Shown here piece by piece: positions 8,584 through 15,406 of a DNA stretch of 15,406 nt. A program made the position numbers and the translations under genes. The notes beneath the pieces were generated by a model. It searched no databases and had not been told where the DNA came from. It saw nothing but the letters and a program-made list of their open reading frames with translations. Numbering within the stretch: position 1 is the stretch's first letter; every line of letters starts with the position of its first letter. This DNA comes from Microbotryum silenes-acaulis (taxonomy: Eukaryota; Basidiomycota; Microbotryomycetes; Microbotryales; Microbotryaceae), in the NCBI GenBank assembly GCA_003665825.1, contig QPFY01000084.1, positions 1-15,406 on the forward strand. Direction: 5' to 3'.

Positions 8584-10377
8584 CCCCCCCCCACGCGAAC
8601 GCGAGGTAGACTTGAGCCGTGGGTGCCGCGTCCGGAGGCCTAGAGCATAGCAATGTATACCAAAAATCTTGGGACCCAGCGCTTTGGTGAATAGGTCCGC
8701 AACCATGTCCGCTGTGCCAACGTGTGAGAGGGAGATATCGCCTCGGTTGACCATGTCGCGGACAAAATGCTCGCGGAGGCGTATGTGTCGAGTGCCGGAG
8801 GTGCGAACGGGGTCGTGAGCGACGGCGGCCGCGGCCTCGTTGTCGGTGAAGATGTGAGCTGCATCGATCGGGCGAACGTGGAGCTCGGAGAGGAGTTGCG
8901 TAAGGTAAATCGCTTCCTTACCAGCGTGCGACAAGGCGAGGTATTCGGCATCAGTGGTGGAATCCGCCACCCGAGTCTGACGTTTCGATGACCAAGAGAC
9001 GGCAGAGCCAGCCAAGTAAAAAACGAAGCCCATTGTGGAGATGGACGTGTCGACGCAGGCACCCCAGTTCGCATCGGAATAACCGACCACACCCGTAACT
9101 TTGGCTGGACCGCGGGCGTAGAGTAGCTCATCGCGGTACGTGGCACGAAGGTAGCGAAGGACGTGTTTGACGGCAATCCAATGACGACGGCCAGGGTTGT
9201 TGGCGAACCGGGACAAGTACGAGACGGCGAAGGCAATGTCGGGTCGAGTGCCAAGGGAAATGTACAGGAGGGAGCCGATGGCTTGGAGGTACCACGATCG
9301 AATGCGCTCCGTTCCCTGACCCGGAACTGCTGTGAGCGAGAGGCCGGGCGTCATTGGCACTGTAGCGCCGCGTGTCGTGGTGTCGAAGTGAAACCGGGCG
9401 AGCACGTCCATGATGTAGCGTTCCTGGGATAGGGCAATGGAGCCGTCGTCCAGGCGGCGGATTTGGATGCCGAGGATGTATTCCGCGGGGCCGAGCCTTT
9501 TGACGCCGTATCGCTGTTCAAGGCCGGAGATGACGCGTTCGATCTCATCGAGGGCGGGGCTGACAATGAGGAGATCGTCGACATACAAGGCGATATAATG
9601 GGGCCGTTGCTGATCATCAATGTGAGAGTAAATGCAGTGATCAGTGCCCGTTGCCTTGTACCCGAGACTCCTGAGTGATGTGTCAATGTGGCGATTCCAG
9701 ATGCGACCGGCCTGCTTGAGACCGTAGATTGAGCGCCGCAGGCGGAGAACCTTATCGCTCGGGAAGTCGAAACCTCGTGGCGTTGTCATCCAGATATCGT
9801 GATCGAGCTCGCCGTGGAGGTAAGCCTTGTCGATGTCGGCCTGATGAACGTGGTAACCGTTGGCAGCGGCGAGGGCAAGGAGGCAGCGAATGGAGGAGAA
9901 ACGGGCAACGGGTGCGAAAGTCTCCGAGAAATCGATGCCGTCGCGTTGGCGGTTACCTTGCGCTACAAGGCGTGCCTTCCGCCCTGTGACGTCACCGCGT
10001 GCATCGCGCTTGGTCTTCCAGACGAATTTGGAGGTGACGATAGTGGCGCCCGGCGGTACGGAGGATCGAGGCTCGATGGTGAACACCTTGAAGTCGTCGC
10101 GCATGGCGGTGAACTCGGCGGCGGCAGCCTGAGCCCAGATGTCGTGCTCGTCGCTGGACATTGCTTCACGCCAGGTCTGAGGGTCGCTAGTGATCGATTT
10201 GATGGGCTCGATGGCTTCGAGGGCGGGGTTGTCGTCTTCTGCGGCGATGAAGGCGCGGTGGTGGCGAGAGAGGAAATCGATCTCATCAGGGGAGTCGTCA
10301 TCGGAGGGCTGTTCAGCGGGGGCCATGGCGGGTGCGGGCGTCACCAGGGTGTCGTCGTCGGATTGATGTACGTCCAT
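8341..10377 (-). CDS. Unit C: reverse transcriptase and RNase H (longest intact segment, reads into the LTR)
   Basis: These 678 codons are open. The Met at 10377 lies inside the acidic linker and is probably internal to a larger polyprotein, since the same frame is closed upstream only by an indel near 10450. Reverse transcriptase shows [20 protein letters not shown] near residue 180 and YVDD at residues 265-268 (9574-9585). RNase H shows YSDANWG near residue 433, DAEYLAL near 476 and TDNEAA near 510. RT copies the RNA into cDNA and RNase H degrades the template. After residue 598 the frame crosses the polypurine tract and continues for 80 codons through LTR 2, including three 13-residue repeats, to a TAG at 8341-8343. 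All catalytic residues I can identify are present, so this part could be functional if joined to the rest. Confidence 0.9.
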   Translation of the reverse strand: MDVHQSDDDTLVTPAPAMAPAEQPSDDDSPDEIDFLSRHHRAFIAAEDDNPALEAIEPIKSITSDPQTWREAMSSDEHDIWAQAAAAEFTAMRDDFKVFTIEPRSSVPPGATIVTSKFVWKTKRDARGDVTGRKARLVAQGNRQRDGIDFSETFAPVARFSSIRCLLALAAANGYHVHQADIDKAYLHGELDHDIWMTTPRGFDFPSDKVLRLRRSIYGLKQAGRIWNRHIDTSLRSLGYKATGTDHCIYSHIDDQQRPHYIALYVDDLLIVSPALDEIERVISGLEQRYGVKRLGPAEYILGIQIRRLDDGSIALSQERYIMDVLARFHFDTTTRGATVPMTPGLSLTAVPGQGTERIRSWYLQAIGSLLYISLGTRPDIAFAVSYLSRFANNPGRRHWIAVKHVLRYLRATYRDELLYARGPAKVTGVVGYSDANWGACVDTSISTMGFVFYLAGSAVSWSSKRQTRVADSTTDAEYLALSHAGKEAIYLTQLLSELHVRPIDAAHIFTDNEAAAAVAHDPVRTSGTRHIRLREHFVRDMVNRGDISLSHVGTADMVADLFTKALGPKIFGIHCYALGLRTRHPRLKSTSRSRGGGCEESTLRSGQDLGARSEPGASAQDLGARSEPGTSAQDLGARSEPGTLAQPRGSLAEDLGRAAPLLLASYSSLLAITTSLT
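8453..8569. repeat. 39-bp GC-rich tandem repeats in LTR 2
   Basis: Three copies beginning ggctcgct start at 8453, 8492 and 8531, an exact period of 39. In the pol frame of unit C they are translated as three in-phase 13-residue units. Confidence 0.95.
8584..8592 (-). promoter_or_regulatory. Polypurine tract of unit C
   Basis: G9 on the element strand sits directly before the LTR start TGTGAGG. It is also read as three Gly codons of the overlapping pol frame. Confidence 0.8.
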
Positions 10378-10838
10378 CAGGTTGAGGCGAACCGCGGTGT
10401 TGGAGTTGAGGAGGTCAAGCGGGTCGTCCGAGTCATCGAGGGACGGTCCCCGGCCGAGGATGTGGCGGGCGACGAAAGCGGGGCAAGCGACGGGGACGGC
10501 GAGGGGCTGGTATCTGTAGAATTAAGTAAGGATCCGCCAGTGTACCCTGGGGCCACGTCAACGGCGCTCATGGCAGAATCATCAAGAGAGGATGAGACGT
10601 CCATGTGCGCCGACCTTACTAGTGGGGTCCTCGTCTTGACGGCTGGGGCGGGCGTGTCGGCGGAATGACGAACTGGCGTTCGGTGTCGTCCGCATCGACG
10701 GGCGTGTTGATTGGTAGACCGGGGAAGTCGTCGTCGAGGAAGGTGGCATTTCGGCCAATCACAACCTTGTTGGTAGAATGGTCGAAGAAACGGAAAGCCT
10801 TGGAGGCGAGGTCGTAACCGGTGAAGATCACGCGCGCG
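10378..10838 (-). pseudogene. Unit C: integrase C-terminal domain and acidic linker, frame-broken
   Basis: The segment matches the linker and [12 protein letters not shown] domain of units A and B. A C4 run near 10450, where unit B has C5, and a lost G near 10660 shift the frame twice. Between those points the protein can be followed in two frames. At 10839 similarity to the other units abruptly falls. Confidence 0.78.
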
Positions 10839-11524
10839 CGCCAGGATGTAGCTATAGCTGCGAAGGCTTCCGGTCGCGAACCGCCTCGGTTGAGCCAATG
10901 GCCGCGCAGCCGGGCCGAACGGGTGGAAGGGAGCGGATGGCGCGTGGAGCTGGGTGCGTTAGAGCCGTATCCAAAATCGGATTCTGGAGTCTGTTTGTCG
11001 CGCAAAGCTCGGAGTATGTGGAGCACCTCGTTTTGTGCGGCAATAAACGGAGAGGAGTATGCAGCCGACTTTCCATCCCACCCGAAAGGTGGCCCGTGCG
11101 TGTCGAGATGGGAGTCAGCAGAGGAGGGTACAAGGTACGCCCTCGACGAGGGTGGAGGAGATGTCGACATACAGTTCCGGCTGACGGACCGTGCCCGTTT
11201 GCTGAGTGATGTGTAGGGGATAGAATGGAGCCGTTGAGCGAGGCGGAGATATCCCCTGGATCTTCGCGAGAGGACTCGACGGCCTGAATGCGTTCGATCT
11301 GAGTGATGCTCGCCCGCCGTGCTTGTGCGGTGCGAACGTGGTTTTTAAGGACGCTCGTTGAACGTCTCTGGAACTCCAGCTTCGGCGACATTGCCAAGTC
11401 CTGTGACTTGAGGTCGATGGAAGACGTCGCTTTCGTCGTGGATCGATGGCGCGTATGCCGCAGAGTTTGCGACGAGTGAGGGTCGTCGTCCGAAGAGAGA
11501 GGACGTGTGACAGAGGTAGCGGGG
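10839..11524 (-). pseudogene. Unit C: scrambled integrase core, insertion-rich patch
   Basis: This stretch corresponds to about 510 bases in units A (1089-1597) and B (6016-6527) but is about 690 bases long here. Short identical blocks, such as the gattctggagtctgttt and gtgtaggggatagaat segments, stay in order. They are separated by scattered extra bases and some changes. The integrase catalytic region is not readable in any frame; only islands such as ADSHL and KQTPES can be picked out. Both flanks return at once to near-identity with the other units. I read this as a low-quality consensus or raw-read stretch, not a different gene. Confidence 0.8.
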
Positions 11525-12145
11525 CTTCCCGGTCAAGGACGGAGTGGGGAACGAAAGGACATCGCTGTGCACGAGGCCGAGTCTTTCGGGGGAATGCGAC
11601 TCAGAGTCGGGAAAAGGAAGACGGTGGCCTTTGGAACCAAGGCAAGCATTGCAAACAAACTCCTCTACGTCTTTGTCACTGTACCCGGCCCCAAACCCGT
11701 CCAGCAAACCTGCGGCGATCATCTTCTGTATAGAGGATGGGGCAAGATGGCCGAGGCAGCGGTGAAGGGTAAGCAGGGGCACGGTCGACTCAGAACGCGA
11801 GAGAAAGGCAAGCTGCTGACACTTGGTGTGGTCCGCGTCCAAAAGGTAGAGACCGTCGTTAACCCTGGTACCGTGAGCAATGGCCTGGCCGTCCTTGGCG
11901 ATGTCGATGCCGTCGCTGGTGAAGGCGAGTCGAACGCGGTCGGTGTCGCAGAGGCGAGAGACGGAGAGGAGGTTGACGTGGAGGCCCGGCGTGTGCAGAA
12001 CGCCACGCAGCGTGATCGGATGTCCGGTCTTGGCAACGAACGCTACGTCCCCCATGCCGATGGCCGTGATACCGCCGGCAATGCCGCCGATCTTGGTGTG
12101 CGCCGTCTGGCGATAAGCCGTGAATAGAGAACGATCGGCGACCAT
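11525..12145 (-). pseudogene. Unit C: protease and integrase zinc domain, broken at both ends
   Basis: The native frame is open from MVADRS, just after the protease active site, through the rest of protease, HRCLGH and CNAC, to the first integrase Asp region, and stops being native at the scrambled patch near 11524. A two-base gain (an extra tg) near 12145 separates it from the DSG motif, which is read in another frame with the end of gag. Unlike unit B, the HHCC zinc site is unbroken here. Confidence 0.84.
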
Positions 12146-13234
12146 GTGTGTGCCGTGGCGCCCGAGTCGACTACAAAGGCATCAGTCGGGAGTTGCCGGC
12201 GAGCGAACAGGCAGGAGGCGAAATAGCCGACGTTAGGCTGTTGAGCGGCGGGGAGAGACATGTCGTCCTGGTTGTCGTCGCCGGTGTGTTTTTGTTCGCC
12301 CCGGTGCTTGCAGTCGAGGGCCCAGTGCCCTTTCTTGTGGCAGCGGCGGCAGGGGCCGGCGGGCGGGTGTTTCGCCCGTGAGGTGCAGTCGCGCAGGCGG
12401 TGGCCGGGGCGCGGCAGGCGGGACAAGGGGAGGCGGTGGCGAGCATGGCCGAGTGTGATGACGAGAGTCCCGCCGAGCGAAGCTGGATGCGAATGCGATC
12501 CGTCAGCGTCGTGAGTTCCGGGAGGTCGCGTTGGTTGCGCTGCTCGTCCGTGAATGTGAGGCGGAAGCTGTCGAGGCAAGGTGGGACCATGGCGAGCACG
12601 TGAGTGGCGAGCACGTCGTTGAGCGAGGTTTTGGCGTCGCGGATTTCCTGCGCGATCGACATGTATTCGCGGAGCCAGGTGTCGTACGCCTCGACGGAGG
12701 CAGGCATCTTCCTGAAATCCCAAAGGCGGGCGAACAACTCGAGGGTGCGAGTGGCGTCGTCCGGTGCGAAACGAGCCTTGAGTGCGGCGAAGATGCGTGG
12801 TGCCGACAGGTCGTCGCTGGGGATGGTGTCGAGGGTGGCTGAGACGTCGGCGGAGTCGATCGAGCCAACGATGATTTCCCGCGCGGCGTCGTCACGGGCG
12901 GCAAGCTGGTCAGCCGTCCATGTCGGGGGGATGACACCGTCAAGAACGTAACCACGGACTTGATTTGGAAGCGCGAGACGGAGTTGACGTAACCAGTTCG
13001 TAAACGACTTAGGCCCGTCAAGACGAGCGTGCTTGGGGAACACGACTTTTGATGCGGTGGCGGTGTTTGCCTGCGTGGCAGTGACGGGCGGGGTGGCGGC
13101 GGCGGCGGCGGCAGGGGCGGTGAGGCCTGTAGAGCGGCAAGCTGTGCCTGTAGCGTGGCGATTTGCACGCTGATCGAAGGGTCAGGGGAGCTGGTGTCCC
13201 TGGGAGGCGAGGGCGGGGCGGGGGAGCTGTCCAT
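12146..13234 (-). pseudogene. Unit C: gag with in-frame start of protease
   Basis: The ATG at 13232-13234 opens MDSSPAPPSPPRDTSS and the Q/L-rich stretch. A G4 run near 13115, where unit A has G5, moves it out of the capsid frame. The capsid-like part is open from about 13043. A lost G near 12408 breaks the first CCHC knuckle. From there to 12146 the second knuckle, the gag end and the protease start (to DSGATAH) form one continuous frame. That continuity shows gag and pol are one reading frame with no stop or programmed shift between them in this copy. Confidence 0.85.
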
Positions 13235-13304
13235 GCTGCGATGGTGCGATGGGCTGGGGCGGCTCGAGTGGCTGGGCTCGAGGGAAAATGCAAGCGGCGG
13301 GGCT

Positions 13305-13326
13305 GGTAGCTCGTGGGCTTATAACC
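13305..13326 (-). promoter_or_regulatory. Primer-binding site, unit C (half-tRNA type)
   Basis: It is identical to the sites of units A and B. Conservation in all three units, beside LTRs that otherwise differ, supports a functional site. Confidence 0.65.
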
Positions 13327-13450
13327 TATTCGATCAACTCTACTACGTCAGCGATGTAGTTATAGCCAAGAGTGATGAATCTCATTTCAACATACCTATT
13401 CGATCAACTCTACTACGTCAGCGATGTAGTTATAGCCAAGAGTGATGAAT
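13325..13450. repeat. 70-bp-period tandem duplication at the primer-binding-site end of LTR 3
   Basis: Bases 13325-13380 recur at 13395-13450 with the same spacer and the same break points as in LTR 1, so the two LTRs share one duplication event or have exchanged sequence. LTR 2, lying between them, does not have it. Confidence 0.95.
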
Positions 13451-13646
13451 AGGAAGCTAACAGTAAGGGAGCCGCGCGCCCCAAGTCCTCAGCCAGGGAG
13501 CCTCGGGGCTGAGCCAATGTGCCAGGCTCGCTGCGCGCGCCCAAGTCCTGGGCCGATGTGCCCGGCTCGCTCCGCGCGCCTAAGAGCCGATGCGCCCGGC
13601 TCGCTCCGCGCGCCTAAGTCCTGACGAGCGGAGAGTGGATTCCTCA
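13327..13646 (-). repeat. LTR 3, shared by units C (5') and D (3')
   Basis: This 320-bp LTR carries the 70-bp duplication but not the 26-bp extra repeat. It has lost five bases inside a 39-bp repeat near 13580, two bases near 13625 and one CA at its right end, so its element-strand start is TGAGGAATCC. The terminal TG is still present. The left edge is inferred from the primer-binding site. Confidence 0.75.
13525..13634. repeat. GC-rich 39-bp tandem repeats in LTR 3, one copy shortened
   Basis: Copies beginning ggctcgct start at 13525, 13564 and 13598. The second is 34 bp because five bases (gtcct) are missing. Confidence 0.92.
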
Positions 13647-14551
13647 CCCCCCCCCACGCGAACGCGAGGTAGACTTGAGCCGTGGGTGCCGCGTCCGGAG
13701 GCCTAGAGCATAGCAATGTATACCAAAAATCTTGGGACCCAGCGCTTTGGTGAATAGGTCCGCAACCATGTCCCGCTGTGCCAACGTGTGAGAGGGAGAT
13801 ATCGCCTCGGTTGACCATGTCGCGGACAAAATGCTCGCGGAGGCGTATGTGTCGAGTGCCGGAGGTGCGAACGGGGTCGTGAGCGACGGCGGCCGCGGCC
13901 TCGTTGTCGGTGAAGATGTGAGCTGCATCGATCGGGCGAACGTGGAGCTCGGAGAGGAGTTGCGTAAGGTAAATCGCTTCCTTACCAGCGTGCGACAAGG
14001 CGAGGTATTCGGCATCAGTGGTGGAATCCGCCACCCGAGTCTGACGTTTCGATGACCAAGAGACGGCAGAGCCAGCCAAGTAAAAAACGAAGCCCATTGT
14101 GGAGATGGACGTGTCGACGCAGGCACCCCAGTTCGCATCGGAATAACCGACCACACCCGTAACTTTGGCTGGACCGCGGGCGTAGAGTAGCTCATCGCGG
14201 TACGTGGCACGAAGGTAGCGAAGGACGTGTTTGACGGCAATCCAATGACGACGGCCAGGGTTGTTGGCGAACCGGGACAAGTACGAGACGGCGAAGGCAA
14301 TGTCGGGTCGAGTGCCAAGGGAAATGTACAGGAGGGAGCCGATGGCTTGGAGGTACCACGATCGAATGCGCTCCGTTCCCTGACCCGGAACTGCTGTGAG
14401 CGAGAGGCCGGGCGTCATTGGCACTGTAGCGCCGCGTGTCGTGGTGTCGAAGTGAAACCGGGCGAGCACGTCCATGATGTAGCGTTCCTGGGATAGGGCA
14501 ATGGAGCCGTCGTCCAGGCGGCGGATTTGGATGCCGAGGATGTATTCCGCG
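13644..14551 (-). pseudogene. Unit D: reverse transcriptase C-terminal part and RNase H
   Basis: The RT connection region and RNase H ([15 protein letters not shown] and TDNEAA motifs) read natively from about 14551 to 13772. An extra C near 13772 then shifts the frame before VADLFTKAL. In the restored frame the protein ends SRGGG followed by a TGA at 13644-13646, exactly at the polypurine tract/LTR border. This differs from units B and C, where the frame goes on into the LTR. The difference is caused by the CA missing from the end of LTR 3. Confidence 0.85.
13647..13655 (-). promoter_or_regulatory. Polypurine tract of unit D
   Basis: G9 on the element strand precedes the LTR start, here TGAGG. 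The pol frame therefore meets TGA immediately after the tract. Confidence 0.8.
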
Positions 14552-15224
14552 GGCCGAGCCTTTTGACGCCGTATCGCTGTTCAAGGCCGGAGATGACGCG
14601 TTCGATCTCATCGAGGGCGGGGCTGACAATGAGGAGATCGTCGACATACAAGGCGATATAATGGGGCCGTTGCTGATCATCAATGTGAGAGTAAATGCAG
14701 TGATCAGTGCCCGTTGCCTTGTACCCGAGACTCCTGAGTGATGTGTCAATGTGGCGATTCCAGATGCGACCGGCCTGCTTGAGACCGTAGATTGAGCGCC
14801 GCAGGCGGAGAACCTTATCGCTCGGGAAGTCGAAACCTCGTGGCGTTGTCATCCAGATATCGTGATCGAGCTCGCCGTGGAGGTAAGCCTTGTCGATGTC
14901 GGCCTGATGAACGTGGTAACCGTTGGCAGCGGCGAGGGCAAGGAGGCAGCGAATGGAGGAGAAACGGGCAACGGGTGCGAAAGTCTCCGAGAAATCGATG
15001 CCGTCGCGTTGGCGGTTACCTTGCGCTACAAGGCGTGCCTTCCGCCCTGTGACGTCACCGCGTGCATCGCGCTTGGTCTTCCAGACGAATTTGGAGGTGA
15101 CGATAGTGGCGCCCGGCGGTACGGAGGATCGAGGCTCGATGGTGAACACCTTGAAGTCGTCGCGCATGGCGGTGAACTCGGCGGCGGCAGCCTGAGCCCA
15201 GATGTCGTGCTCGTCGCTGGACAT
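14552..15224 (-). CDS. Unit D: reverse transcriptase fingers and palm (open segment)
   Basis: The segment is open from a Met at 15224 in the linker through the conserved [31 protein letters not shown] and YVDDLL motifs and on to about residue 224. There a lost G near 14552 shifts the frame. The full RT palm is present with its three catalytic Asp. The Met is internal to the polyprotein and not a likely translation start. Confidence 0.87.
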
Positions 15225-15406
15225 TGCTTCACGCCAGGTCTGAGGGTCGCTAGTGATCGATTTGATGGGCTCGATGGCTTCGAGGGCGGGGTTGTCGTCT
15301 TCTGCGGCGATGAAGGCGCGGTGGTGGCGAGAGAGGAAATCGATCTCATCAGGGGAGTTGTCATCGGAGGGGCTGTTCAGCGGGGGCCATGGCGGTGCGG
15401 GCGTCA
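15225..15406 (-). pseudogene. Unit D: acidic linker, cut by the window edge
   Basis: The sequence matches the integrase/RT linker of units A and C. It has one substitution at 15358, an extra G near 15371 and a lost base near 15394 compared with those units. The upstream genes of this unit lie outside the window. Confidence 0.75.

Larger units (their letters stand above)
8325..13646 (-). mobile_element. Ty1/copia LTR retrotransposon, unit C (complete LTR to LTR)
   Basis: This full unit has its 5' LTR at 13327-13646 and its 3' LTR at 8325-8583. It carries the longest open segment in the window, 8341-10377, with reverse transcriptase and RNase H intact. Gag to protease reads as one frame across their junction, which indicates a single gag-pol polyprotein. 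Integrase is unreadable because 10839-11524 is scrambled by many insertions compared with units A and B. Other breaks lie near 10450, 10660, 12145, 12408 and 13115. Confidence 0.94.
13327..15406 (-). mobile_element. Ty1/copia LTR retrotransposon, unit D (partial, 3' end)
   Basis: This is the 3' end of a fourth unit: its 3' LTR is shared with unit C, followed rightward by the polypurine tract, RNase H, reverse transcriptase and the beginning of the acidic linker, where the window stops. Its sequence matches units B and C except for single-base indels near 13772 and 14552 and near the right edge. The only clear point substitution I saw in the array outside the scrambled patch is at 15358. Confidence 0.93.

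Noticed and set aside
9799..10668. Long plus-strand open frame (289 codons), with similar ones at 27-704 and 647-1468
   Set aside because: They are antisense shadows of the integrase/RT linker and RT in GC-rich sequence. They show no recognisable domain, and their counterparts in other units are interrupted by the same indels.
10839..11524. A separate gene or a nested insertion in unit C
   Set aside because: Short blocks of the integrase sequence remain in the same order through the whole interval. There is no inserted block with its own ends, no target-site duplication and no coherent frame.

Overview
The whole window is retrotransposon. It holds consecutive, near-identical units of one Ty1/copia-type (Pseudoviridae-like) LTR element, all on the minus strand and joined head to tail. 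The gene order on the element strand is gag, protease, integrase, reverse transcriptase, RNase H. Integrase lying upstream of reverse transcriptase separates it from Ty3/gypsy. The high GC content and the style of the copia proteins suggest a GC-rich fungus, perhaps a basidiomycete yeast such as a Rhodotorula relative. No host gene is present to confirm this, so the organism call is weak.

Layout from left to right: unit A (1-3753) enters the window inside reverse transcriptase and runs through integrase, protease and gag to its 5' LTR. Unit B (3399-8583) and unit C (8325-13646) are complete from LTR to LTR. Unit D (13327-15406) has its 3' LTR, RNase H and most of reverse transcriptase, then leaves the window. 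Neighbouring units share one LTR (3399-3753, 8325-8583, 13327-13646), giving LTR-internal-LTR-internal-LTR with no flanking host DNA or target-site duplication. The spacing of one landmark in reverse transcriptase is 4988, 4829 and 5063 bp.

Gag should form the particle, protease should cut the polyprotein, reverse transcriptase and RNase H should make cDNA from a tRNA-type primer at the site beside each 5' LTR, and integrase should insert it. Each catalytic motif is visible in at least one unit: the DSG of protease, the HHCC and D,D35E of integrase, the YVDD of reverse transcriptase, and the acidic residues of RNase H. No complete unit has an uninterrupted polyprotein. The breaks are mostly one- or two-base indels, often in homopolymers, and fall at different places in each unit; point substitutions are very rare. 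This suggests recent copies, consensus sequence errors, or both.

Points worth a second look are: the shared-LTR array; an approximately 690-bp patch in unit C (10839-11524) that looks like uncorrected long-read sequence; a copia-like half-tRNA primer site matching an Ile(UAU)-type anticodon arm; a pol frame that reads through the polypurine tract into the LTR, where a 39-bp repeat encodes an in-phase 13-residue repeat; and a 70-bp LTR duplication present in the first and third LTRs but not the second.
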